Shown one piece after another: positions 32,245 through 39,484 of a stretch of DNA of 51,440 nt (its first letter is position 1; each line of letters opens with the position of its first letter). Under the pieces are notes generated by a model. That model did no database searches, was not told where the DNA came from, and worked only from the letters and a program-made list of their open reading frames with translations. Source of the DNA: a virus; the IMG/VR virus record IMGVR_UViG_3300031951_000237, positions 1-51,440 of that record. One strand, written 5' to 3'. The position numbers and the translations under genes were made by a program.

Positions 32245-32742
32245 TTAATGAATAAATAAAACAAGTAGAATGCCTCCGATAACTCCTCCAATCCCTACAC
32301 CATATGCAATATTTCTCTTTGTTTTCAAAGTCTTAATTTCATCATTGAGTAAATTAATTTGACTATCTCTTATAGAAATTTGAGAATCACATGCTGCTTT
32401 ATTAGTTTCGCAATTATTTAATTGTTTTTGAATATTTGATAATTGTCTATCTTTGTCTATTACTTGTCCTTTATATAAACTTAAATCTAATTCTAAAAGA
32501 GAAACTTGTCTTTTTAGACCGTCTATAACTTTTACATAAGATAGAGTAAGACTATCACATTCAGCTCCTGCCTTTTCTAATAGAGTGACTAATTCAAATG
32601 CGTTATCAATTTTTTGAGCTTGTTCATAAGTCATTACTACCAATTTTATTCCGTTTGAATCAGTTTCAATTCTAGGATAGTCTTGAGAGAAACAAATAGT
32701 TGATAAAATTAAGAATATTGAAGTTATTAATATATTTTTCAT
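32245..32742 (-). CDS. Secreted coiled-coil protein with C-terminal membrane segment (possible spanin component)
   Basis: This 165-residue protein has an N-terminal signal peptide (MKNILITSIFLILSTICFSQ; the FSQ end is typical of Flavobacteriia). A coiled coil follows (about 55-135, e.g. DGLKRQVSLLELDLSLYKG), and then a C-terminal hydrophobic segment (VGIGGVIGGILLVLFIH). The preceding gene encodes a membrane-anchored coiled-coil protein, and the two are two bases apart. Such pairs fit Rz/Rz1-like spanins that disrupt the outer membrane at lysis. No lipobox of good quality is seen, so the assignment is tentative. Confidence 0.5.
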   Translation of the reverse strand: MKNILITSIFLILSTICFSQDYPRIETDSNGIKLVVMTYEQAQKIDNAFELVTLLEKAGAECDSLTLSYVKVIDGLKRQVSLLELDLSLYKGQVIDKDRQLSNIQKQLNNCETNKAACDSQISIRDSQINLLNDEIKTLKTKRNIAYGVGIGGVIGGILLVLFIH

Positions 32743-32744
32743 TT

Positions 32745-33161
32745 TTATTTTAATTTTTCTTTAAGAGAATTTATAAGGTCTTCGCCTTCTCTCTTTATTG
32801 GATCTTTTTTAAGTTTTTCTATTTTTTTTCTAGTCTCTTCTAAATCTTTTTTATTTTTTTGTAATTGATTATTGGATGAATTAAGATCTTTTTTAACTTT
32901 TACTAATTCATATTCTACCTTTTTAATTTCTAAATTTCTTTCATCAATTTTCTGTTGAATTTTTTCAAAGTCAATTTTTAATTTTATATTGACTGCTTCT
33001 AATGAATCTCTTGTTTTTTGTAATTTTTGAAATTCTAATTCTAGTTTCTTAAATTCTTTTTTATAACCAGTTCCTTTTAGAAACCACATTGAGAAAAACA
33101 AAATTGATATTCCTAAAAACACCAAAATTAAAATCGATTTAAAGTCAAGTTGTATTTTCAT
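32745..33161 (-). CDS. Membrane-anchored coiled-coil protein (possible inner-membrane spanin)
   Basis: This 138-residue protein has one N-terminal membrane segment (ILILVFLGISILFFSMWFL, about 10-28). It is followed by an uninterrupted Lys/Glu-rich coiled coil to about residue 120. This is the usual layout of an i-spanin (Rz): N-in, C-out with a periplasmic coiled coil. The neighbouring secreted coiled-coil protein could be its partner. No endolysin or holin gene is recognised nearby, so the role remains inferred. Confidence 0.5.
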   Translation of the reverse strand: MKIQLDFKSILILVFLGISILFFSMWFLKGTGYKKEFKKLELEFQKLQKTRDSLEAVNIKLKIDFEKIQQKIDERNLEIKKVEYELVKVKKDLNSSNNQLQKNKKDLEETRKKIEKLKKDPIKREGEDLINSLKEKLK

Positions 33162-33169
33162 AATTAAAT

Positions 33170-33177
33170 TATATATA
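33170..33177 (-). promoter_or_regulatory. Late-type promoter motif
   Basis: TATATATA lies eight bases before the minus-strand ATG at 33161. Confidence 0.4.
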
Positions 33178-33210
33178 ATTTTTTATTCTTCTGTTTCTAC
33201 TTTTAAATAA

Positions 33211-33224
33211 TTTATATATATTTG
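33211..33224 (+). promoter_or_regulatory. Overlapping phage-type and host-type promoter elements
   Basis: TTTATATATA (33211-33220) overlaps TATATTTG (33217-33224), which fits the Bacteroidota -7 consensus. The site lies about 20 bases before the ATG at 33245. Confidence 0.4.
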
Positions 33225-33244
33225 TGAAAAAATAAATAAATTTT

Positions 33245-33766
33245 ATGTATAATACTTTATACTCATTCGACTTTGATGAAACATTAATACATACTATGTT
33301 ACCTGAACCGGGGAAGCAAATATGGCAAGAAAAAACTGGCAGTGTCTGGCCTCATAGAGGATGGTGGTCTAAAGTAGAAACTTTAGATATTTCTATTTTT
33401 GATACACCAAAAAACGAATGGGTTTATAAAAAATATGTAGATGCAAAAAATGATCCAAGTGGTTACTTAATATTAGCAACCGGTAGATTGGATACGGTTA
33501 CGGGAATGAGAGACGCTGTTTCTAAAATATTAGAATACTACAATTTTCAATTTGATGAATTATATCTTAATTGGGGAGGTGATACTTTTAAATTTAAAAC
33601 TACTCTTTTTGAAAAAATGATATCAAAAACAGGTTGTCGTCATTTTGTTATGTATGATGATAGATTGGAACATCTACCTCATTTTGAAGAATGGGCTAAA
33701 ACACAGATGTGTGTGGTTACAATAGTAGATGTTGTAAATAAAACAGCTAAAACTTTTAACTCATAA
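33245..33766 (+). CDS. HAD-superfamily phosphatase (Swiss-Army-knife RNA-repair-like)
   Basis: This 173-residue protein has HAD motif I SFDFDETLIHT (nucleophile and acid Asp), motif II ILATGRLDT, and motif IV as VMYDDRLEHLPHFEEW. The combination TGR plus YDDR..H...F is characteristic of the SAK-type HAD domains linked to RNA repair proteins. It would be a stand-alone 5' or 3' end phosphatase, and the substrate is not proved. It lies 15 bases before ClpS on the same strand, sharing the promoter region. Confidence 0.75.
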   Translation: MYNTLYSFDFDETLIHTMLPEPGKQIWQEKTGSVWPHRGWWSKVETLDISIFDTPKNEWVYKKYVDAKNDPSGYLILATGRLDTVTGMRDAVSKILEYYNFQFDELYLNWGGDTFKFKTTLFEKMISKTGCRHFVMYDDRLEHLPHFEEWAKTQMCVVTIVDVVNKTAKTFNS

Positions 33767-33781
33767 AATAATATTACTTAT

Positions 33782-34066
33782 ATGGCAACAATTACAAAAA
33801 AGAAAACACAAAGTAAAGTAAAAGAATTACTTTCTAAACCTTATCGATTAGACCTTCATAATGATGATCATAATACGTTTGATCATGTAATCAATTGTCT
33901 TATGAAATACTGTGGTCACGAATTTGAGCAAGCAAATCAATGTGCTCATATTGTCCATTTTAAAGGAAAATGTGATGTAAAATACGGAGATTTTGATACA
34001 ATTTCTTCTATGAAAGAAAAATTACAAAATTCTGGATTGTCTGTAACAATGGAAGAAAATGGTTAA
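33782..34066 (+). CDS. clpS: ClpS-like N-degron adaptor
   Basis: This 94-residue protein keeps the ClpS core: LHNDDHNTFDHVINCL (N27, D28, D29) and CAHIVHFKGKCDVKYGDFD (H59). These residues have the same spacing as N34, D35, D36 and H66 of E. coli ClpS, which bind N-terminal degradation signals. The NTFDHVI and HFKGKC stretches are of Flavobacteriia type, pointing to capture from the host. ClpS delivers proteins with Leu, Phe, Tyr or Trp N-termini to ClpAP, or to ClpCP-like proteases in Bacteroidota. A phage copy could redirect host proteolysis. Its stop shares TTAA with the terminase gene. Confidence 0.88.
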   Translation: MATITKKKTQSKVKELLSKPYRLDLHNDDHNTFDHVINCLMKYCGHEFEQANQCAHIVHFKGKCDVKYGDFDTISSMKEKLQNSGLSVTMEENG

Positions 34067-36204
34067 TTTTTACCAAACCAGTTAATTCCTGAGTTTTTGT
34101 TCATATTTCTTTGATTTTGATTTTGTCTTCTAATTCTCAATACTTGTCCGTAATCAACACCCTCAACATAGTCAAGTCTATTCATACATTCTTTAATATA
34201 TGATAGCATTTCTTTATCTAATTGTTTGTTAGAATATTCTTCAACCATTTCCTTAAACTCATTTTTTTGAAAAACTGTAGTAGCATTTACTATAGTCATT
34301 ACTGTATCATCATGTCCAACGTCTGCTGCGTATCTCACGTTACCAGCTGTTGTTATGTGTTTAACAAATGTTGTAATTTCTCTTATAGTATCCTCGTTAT
34401 TGATAGCAAATGATTTAGCATACATTAAATCTTGGTAATCTTTCACCAAAAGATTCTTATTTTCACCAACTTTGAGTCCAATTTTTTCTTCTGTCGAATC
34501 CGCTCTATGTTTATATCTTACAAAGATAGATGATCCGTAGTTATTATTTCCATCAAAAACGTGAGGCATTTCAGCTAAAAGGGTGTTTCCATAGTTATTT
34601 AATTCAAGAACTATTTTTACATTTTCAGGATTTAGATATTCAAATGCCAAAATGTATAAGAACTCGGATAATTGTTTTACTGATACTAGATTGCTTCTGA
34701 AAATTCCTACTTGTTCAAGTCTAAAGAAATCAACTATGGATTTATAAGAATCTTTTTGAGATTCTATTGTTTCTTTAGTCTTTTCGCTTATTTTAAAAAT
34801 ATTTATCACTGAGTAGTCTTGACCTAAACCTTCGGATATATCCACTGATATAACTATTTTATATTCTTTTCTTCTTACTGGTAAGAATATATTATCATCA
34901 TCTACCCATTTCAAATCTCTATAACTAAATTTTATTTTTTTATCAAATTCGTAAATTTCTTCAAATTCATAGTTCTTTTTGTTTCTAAGTAGCTCATCTA
35001 TTATTCCTTCATTTAATAGTGATTTTGAAGCATTTATAAACCTTAGACCGTATTCTTGATTAAATGCGTCTTCTCCTCCAATGTCTTTTATTGCTTCTTC
35101 TTTCCAAGTGGTCACTTCCGCTAAAAATCTAATAGGAACTTCAAATCCTTTGTTATCTATAAATGTCATTGATTTGACATCTTCATCAGAGCAATTTTCA
35201 TTATTATAGATATGAATTACATCTTTTTGTAAGTCAGAGTTATATCCTATTTCAATTTTTGTTTTATTTTCCCATCTTTCTCTGCAAATTTCAAAAATCT
35301 CCTCTTTTGTTAATCCATGTTCATATAGCTTATGTGAGTTTAGTCTTAAATATGTTACAAATCTACCAGGTACTTGATACCAATAGACTCTCATTGCTTT
35401 ATAGTTATTCCTTAATGGATCTCCCTCTGGTCTTTCAGCGTCTGTTAAAAGTTTATGAAATAGATTCATACCATTAGGAGTGGAAGTAATTATAATTTTT
35501 GAGTTTTGTACAGCAGCTGTAGTTGGGAAAGCAGCGGTATAATATGGTTCGATGATATTCGAAGGAATATGAGCAAACTCATCTAAATAAAGAACGTCAA
35601 TGGTGAAACCGATTGCTGGAGTTTTTGTTCTAGCTGATGTTTTTATTCTACATCCATTCTCAAATGTTAGTGACTTTTGATTCCAAGTTTTTATACCTGG
35701 TTTTAAGAAGAATGGAAGCAATGTATAAATTGATTTTATTTTATCGACGATTTCTACAGCTGTATCTCCTTTGTTTGCAACAATCATTATGTTTTTATCA
35801 TTATCAAAAAGAATTTTATGTAACATAAAAATTGAAGAAGAGACTGTTTTTCCTACTTGTCGAGAGGCCATAAGTATATTAAATCTACTATTTACAAAGT
35901 TATCTAATATATCTTTCTGATAATCTCTTAGGAAAATATTTCCAATTGAACCATCTTCTCTTTTAACTTTACAATATTTTTCAACAAAGTAATGAACATC
36001 TATTGCACATCTTACATACTCTTGTTGTTCATCGGGAGTCATTCTGAAAGTTACTCCCGATCTTCTTAGACCTACTTCACTTTTTAGCCATGGATTTTGA
36101 TATCGTTTTAAAACAACACCGTCATTTATCTTATCAGTTGATTCATCTACCAATTTGGTAGTAAATATCATCTGTTTTTCTTTTTCTTCTCTAATATTAG
36201 TCAT
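34063..36204 (-). CDS. 17: Large terminase subunit (gp17-like)
   Basis: This 713-residue protein has a packaging ATPase domain with Walker A MASRQVGKTVSS, Walker B VLYLDEFAH and coupling motif IITSTPNG. The C-terminal nuclease domain has VISVDISEGLGQDYSVI and VGHDDTVMTIVN, which supply the metal-binding Asp residues (equivalent to T4 D401 and D542). It cuts concatemeric DNA and pumps it into the prohead through the portal. Length is above T4 gp17 (610) because of an N-terminal extension and inserts around 290-400. It lies divergent from the putative small terminase across a shared promoter, rather than downstream of it as in T4. Confidence 0.95.
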   Translation of the reverse strand: MTNIREEKEKQMIFTTKLVDESTDKINDGVVLKRYQNPWLKSEVGLRRSGVTFRMTPDEQQEYVRCAIDVHYFVEKYCKVKREDGSIGNIFLRDYQKDILDNFVNSRFNILMASRQVGKTVSSSIFMLHKILFDNDKNIMIVANKGDTAVEIVDKIKSIYTLLPFFLKPGIKTWNQKSLTFENGCRIKTSARTKTPAIGFTIDVLYLDEFAHIPSNIIEPYYTAAFPTTAAVQNSKIIITSTPNGMNLFHKLLTDAERPEGDPLRNNYKAMRVYWYQVPGRFVTYLRLNSHKLYEHGLTKEEIFEICRERWENKTKIEIGYNSDLQKDVIHIYNNENCSDEDVKSMTFIDNKGFEVPIRFLAEVTTWKEEAIKDIGGEDAFNQEYGLRFINASKSLLNEGIIDELLRNKKNYEFEEIYEFDKKIKFSYRDLKWVDDDNIFLPVRRKEYKIVISVDISEGLGQDYSVINIFKISEKTKETIESQKDSYKSIVDFFRLEQVGIFRSNLVSVKQLSEFLYILAFEYLNPENVKIVLELNNYGNTLLAEMPHVFDGNNNYGSSIFVRYKHRADSTEEKIGLKVGENKNLLVKDYQDLMYAKSFAINNEDTIREITTFVKHITTAGNVRYAADVGHDDTVMTIVNATTVFQKNEFKEMVEEYSNKQLDKEMLSYIKECMNRLDYVEGVDYGQVLRIRRQNQNQRNMNKNSGINWFGKN

Positions 36205-36219
36205 ACGGAAAGACCGTTT

Positions 36220-36232
36220 TATTATATATATC
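36220..36232. promoter_or_regulatory. Shared bidirectional late promoter between terminase genes
   Basis: TATTATATATATC reads as a late-type motif on both strands. It lies 16 bases from the minus-strand start at 36204 and 17 from the plus-strand start at 36249. Confidence 0.5.
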
Positions 36233-36248
36233 GTAAAAAACCGCTTCT

Positions 36249-36878
36249 ATGTCGAAATCAGAAAACGAAAGAAATAGATTGAAAGATGAATTTGAACAGA
36301 TTCAGTCAGAGGGTGGTGATTTTGATATATCAAAACACTTAGCTAAGCCAGAAGATTTACCTGATTTAGGTGAAATTGAAATATATGACTATGATTCAGA
36401 CTTAACAGTTTCATCACAACAATCTATGGATGTATTAGAGTCTTTAGTTGATCTTTATTTAAGTGATATTCCTCAATTAAAAGAACACCCTTACATCAAA
36501 AACAAAATGAAAGAGGATGCTATGGTTTATGCTGAAGGTCTTTTTCTACAAAAAATGACTAGAAAAAACTTCCTTTCTCAATTAAGACAAGTTGATAATG
36601 GTGATAATTCTGCTAGAATGCATGAAGTAGTTAATCAGACTATTGGTCAAATAAGAGAGAACTCTAAATTTTTAATGGGTCAAAGAACTGATTTTGAAAA
36701 GTTTTGGAAAACATTGAGAAAGGATATGGGATTCAATGAAATTGAAAATCCAGATATAAAAAACAACGAAGAGTTGTCTGAGAGTACAAATACTGATGGT
36801 GAGATTATGGATAATAGAAAACTAAATGAACTTATTAAGACCGCGATGTTAAATAAAGATTCTGGTAAAAAAGACTAA
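36249..36878 (+). CDS. Putative small terminase subunit (gp16-like)
   Basis: This 209-residue, mostly helical, acidic protein has a central block with oligomerising-helix character (VLESLVDLYLSDIPQL to IGQIRENSKFLMGQRTD). Ends are disordered and polar. Position next to the large terminase, a shared promoter and size (T4 gp16 is 164) suggest the small subunit. The similarity itself is too weak to be decisive. The 3' end overlaps the convergent gene by 44 bp, the longest such overlap in the window. Confidence 0.5.
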   Translation: MSKSENERNRLKDEFEQIQSEGGDFDISKHLAKPEDLPDLGEIEIYDYDSDLTVSSQQSMDVLESLVDLYLSDIPQLKEHPYIKNKMKEDAMVYAEGLFLQKMTRKNFLSQLRQVDNGDNSARMHEVVNQTIGQIRENSKFLMGQRTDFEKFWKTLRKDMGFNEIENPDIKNNEELSESTNTDGEIMDNRKLNELIKTAMLNKDSGKKD

Positions 36879-37707
36879 AACTTTCAAAAGTCTTAAAAAT
36901 TTTATCTAATTCAATTTTTATTTCCTTTTTTACAAATATATTTACTTTATTGAATGTAACAAGATTTGTCTCAACTACTGGATAAGATTTTAGAATTTCT
37001 TTGATATTACTTTGAACATTTTTTTCTGAATTACCATAAAGAAATTTTAATAAAGTATTTGAGTTATTGATTAAATCAATTGACTCAATTTCGTCATCAT
37101 AAAATATTATTTTATCGTATTTGGTAATTTCTTCTTCTGTAAATTTATCGATATCTGTTTTCAATCCAACGATGTGTTGTAATATAAGCCTACATTTTTT
37201 ATGAGATATATCGTCCTGATCTCTATTATAAAAAGTCTCTGAAATAAAATAATAGTCTTTTATTTGTATTCCGATATTTCTCATATCTTCCTCTAATTTG
37301 TCAATTAGTGACTCATAGTTTCTTTTGTTGTTTTTAGAGCAGATTATATAAATATCATCTTGTGAGTTTCTTAAATGAATAAAGTGTTCATTCCAGATTT
37401 TAAAGTTAATGTTACTGATTAATTCTGGATTCATAAATTCTTGCATTGAAAAGTGAAGGTTATTTATATTAACTTTTAGATTTTTACATCTAATTTTTAA
37501 TTTATTCATAGTTTGTTCGTCTATCCAATAACTTTGACCATTTATTTTTATTTGTTGTTCGTGTTTTTTGAATATTCCTTTCTTAATCAAATTAAAATCT
37601 GACTGAGAAACTTTAAGTATTGGTTTATTAGGCTCGGATTTCGAAACAATCCAAACCTCAGCATGTGATTGAATAACTGAATTGATATCAAAAAAATGAG
37701 CTGTCAT
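36835..37707 (-). CDS. Hypothetical protein with phosphatase/kinase-like C-terminal fold
   Basis: This 290-residue protein has an N-terminal third with mixed character (AEVWIVSKSEPNKPIL). The middle and C-terminal parts alternate strands and helices with DDIYIICSKNNKRN and KIIFYDDEIESID. The YDDE motif recalls the last acidic motif of HAD-like phage proteins, but the first catalytic Asp pair is not obvious. I therefore leave it unassigned. It is downstream of a small zinc-finger gene in the same operon (4-bp overlap). Confidence 0.5.
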   Translation of the reverse strand: MTAHFFDINSVIQSHAEVWIVSKSEPNKPILKVSQSDFNLIKKGIFKKHEQQIKINGQSYWIDEQTMNKLKIRCKNLKVNINNLHFSMQEFMNPELISNINFKIWNEHFIHLRNSQDDIYIICSKNNKRNYESLIDKLEEDMRNIGIQIKDYYFISETFYNRDQDDISHKKCRLILQHIVGLKTDIDKFTEEEITKYDKIIFYDDEIESIDLINNSNTLLKFLYGNSEKNVQSNIKEILKSYPVVETNLVTFNKVNIFVKKEIKIELDKIFKTFESFSLFYQNLYLTSRS

Positions 37708-37961
37708 TGTCTATATTGAGTAATTTTATATTTATATGAATAAATTGAAGATCCTGGATAAAAACATTCGTCTTCTCTTTCTTCATAAGTTTTGTCGTTC
37801 CATTCAACACCACCACTTAAATCATTTGAAAAGCTATTACATTTATGACAAGTTTTTGGATGTTCTAAGGTACCGTCTTCTTTTTTTATAAAATGAGTTT
37901 CATTGTATCTAAACAATCCTTTACACCAGGGATTCTTACAAATTTTTTCAAATTCTTCCAT
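37704..37961 (-). CDS. Small zinc-finger-like protein
   Basis: This 85-residue protein has two cysteine pairs (KICKNPWCKG and KTCHKCNSF) spaced to bind one zinc, plus an acidic, Tyr-rich tail. No family is recognised. The promoter motif sits four bases before its ATG, and its stop overlaps the next start by 4 bp. Confidence 0.5.
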   Translation of the reverse strand: MEEFEKICKNPWCKGLFRYNETHFIKKEDGTLEHPKTCHKCNSFSNDLSGGVEWNDKTYEEREDECFYPGSSIYSYKYKITQYRQ

Positions 37962-37965
37962 AGAC

Positions 37966-37975
37966 TATATATAAA
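37966..37975 (-). promoter_or_regulatory. Late-type promoter motif 4 nt before ATG
   Basis: On the minus strand TTTATATATA is followed by GTCT and the ATG at 37961. Confidence 0.5.
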
Positions 37976-37980
37976 AAACA

Positions 37981-38004
37981 AAACCCATCAAATTGATGGG
38001 TTTT
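37981..38004 (-). terminator. Terminator after the gene at 38010-38462
   Basis: The stem CCCATC/GATGGG is flanked by A and T runs. The stem sequence is the same as in the terminator at 31385-31408. Confidence 0.8.
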
Positions 38005-38009
38005 AAAAG

Positions 38010-38462
38010 TTAGTTGATAAATCCTTTACTTAATGCAAAATCGTATAGAATGGCTAAGTTCAAATATTTTAAAAAATGTTTTCTAATATCACCTAAATTT
38101 TTTGACCTTTTTACAATATTTATAATCAATATTCCAAATTCTTCCTGAAAATCTAAATGACACTTTGACCAATTAATGATGTAATTTTCACAAGACGACC
38201 ATTCATTTTTACCACCAGTAAGCCAGAATAAACATTTTTCTGGTGTAATAGATTCTGACTTTGTTTTAATTTCCAAATTCCAAATTTCATCTTTAGAATC
38301 ATAAAGTCTCATCATTAAAGTTACTGCTTCTGCTAAGTCTGATGTAACTTCTCTTCCAATTTCAAAATACCACTCTCCGTCTATTTTATTTATTTTTGTT
38401 TTTTCATCTTTAAAAATAGATTCAGATATTTCTGAATCAATTAAAAGTTTTCTCTTTTTCAT
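38010..38462 (-). CDS. Hypothetical protein
   Basis: This is a 150-residue protein starting MKKRKLLIDSEISESIF. A longer form from 38501 would overlap the upstream gene by 22 bases, which is unusual here, so I prefer the shorter start. The LIDSEI stretch recurs in the upstream neighbour. The rest is a helical domain rich in Trp (EWSSCENYIINWSKC). The function is unknown. Confidence 0.5.
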   Translation of the reverse strand: MKKRKLLIDSEISESIFKDEKTKINKIDGEWYFEIGREVTSDLAEAVTLMMRLYDSKDEIWNLEIKTKSESITPEKCLFWLTGGKNEWSSCENYIINWSKCHLDFQEEFGILIINIVKRSKNLGDIRKHFLKYLNLAILYDFALSKGFIN

Positions 38463-38479
38463 AGTAGTGTGATTATTTT

Positions 38480-38761
38480 TTATTTTAATCCGCTTTTCCA
38501 ATTGCCTTTAAATAAACCGCTTTCCCATATTCCGTTTTCCCAGTTACCGTAAAATTCACCATTTTTGAATATTCCATAGTGCCAGTCTCCAGTCATAAAT
38601 ATACCATCATGCCATATAAGTGTATTATTTTTTATCTCAATGACAGCATCTGCAATCTCTGAGTCAATTAACCAATAAAATTCATTTGATTTAAGTGTAT
38701 TGATTATGTCACGTTTGTTAGTATAAATTCTATCATTATACTTAAGTTCTAAAATTTCCAT
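38480..38761 (-). CDS. Hypothetical protein with GxW/GxF repeats
   Basis: This 93-residue protein contains WLIDSEIADAVIEI in the middle, sharing LIDSEI with the next gene. It ends in short aromatic repeats: WHDGIFMTGDWHYGIF, NGEFYGNWENGIW, ESGLFKGNWKSG. These resemble the hairpin repeats of MORN-like proteins. No function is assigned. A motif TCTAATATATA lies on the minus strand about 25 bases upstream of the ATG (38787-38797). Confidence 0.5.
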   Translation of the reverse strand: MEILELKYNDRIYTNKRDIINTLKSNEFYWLIDSEIADAVIEIKNNTLIWHDGIFMTGDWHYGIFKNGEFYGNWENGIWESGLFKGNWKSGLK

Positions 38762-38879
38762 CTTTAAAAAAGTTCAATTTACATGGTTATATATTAGAAC
38801 TTTTTTTCATTAATATTTGAAAAGGCGGATTTTTTAAAAAATTTAATAAAATTTCAAAAAAAATAATTTTAAAAAAATA

Positions 38880-38905
38880 AAACCGACAAATTTTGTCGGT
38901 TTTTT
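38880..38905 (-). terminator. Terminator after the gene at 38909-39352
   Basis: The stem ACCGACAAA/TTTGTCGGT is flanked by A and T runs. On the minus strand it directly follows the stop codon. Confidence 0.88.
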
Positions 38906-38908
38906 ACA

Positions 38909-39352
38909 TTATTTCTGAGACTCTTTGTCCAAAAACTCTTTTTCAGATTTTGTCAAAGAATTAATTCCAAAATTGAATATTTTTTCTAAAATAGCATCTA
39001 CCTCAAGTTTTACAGAAATCGTTGATTCGGATTTAGTGTTTTGAACTTTGACAACTGAGTTTTTACTATCAAAATTAGTTCCTGACATTTTGATAAGATT
39101 TTCTTTTTCTTTTTTTGAAAGATAAGAATATTCTGTTGTGAGTATAAGACCTTTGTAAGAATATAGGTAATTAGATGTTTCTTTAATTATTTCACCGATG
39201 AATAAGTTTTTTTCTTTATCGAAAAAAACTTTCTTAACACCTTCTTTTTTTGAAGATTGAAGAGACCCATCTACTATACCGATAATGTCTGATATTTTTG
39301 ACAATTGTGACTGATTGTATTTAGTTAAATCAACGCAGATGATGTTTTTCAT
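38909..39352 (-). CDS. Hypothetical protein with C-terminal ILEKI-GINSLT motif
   Basis: This 147-residue protein has an N-terminal alpha/beta domain (IICVDLTKYNQ, VKKVFFDKEKNLF) with no assignment. Its C-terminus VDAILEKIFNFGINSLTKSE is the Bacteroidota DUF6576-like helical motif, as at the end of the protein at 10405-10839. The motif implies a Bacteroidota origin or adaptation to a Bacteroidota partner. It is a single gene with its own terminator. Confidence 0.5.
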   Translation of the reverse strand: MKNIICVDLTKYNQSQLSKISDIIGIVDGSLQSSKKEGVKKVFFDKEKNLFIGEIIKETSNYLYSYKGLILTTEYSYLSKKEKENLIKMSGTNFDSKNSVVKVQNTKSESTISVKLEVDAILEKIFNFGINSLTKSEKEFLDKESQK

Positions 39353-39450
39353 TTTTTTGTTTTTTGTAGTGATTATTTATACAAATATAATAAAAAAATT
39401 AGAAGTGACAAATTTATTTATTAAATAAAGTAAAAATTGAGCAATTTAAT

Positions 39451-39462
39451 CTTAATATATAG
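39451..39462 (+). promoter_or_regulatory. Late-type promoter motif
   Basis: CTTAATATATAG lies 23 bases before the ATG at 39485. It decides between this ATG and an earlier one at 39437, which lies upstream of the motif. Confidence 0.5.
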
Positions 39463-39484
39463 AAAAAATATATTTTACTTTAAC

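Noticed and set aside
38781-38800. Tiny ATG-TAA and ATG-AAG-TAA frames just after promoter motifs (also near 26220)
   Set aside because: Two or three codons directly after an AT-rich motif are likely chance; no conservation can be judged from one sequence.
39437-39484. Earlier ATG for the LysM protein
   Set aside because: The promoter motif at 39451-39462 lies downstream of it, and the later ATG gives the shared MKYL leader.
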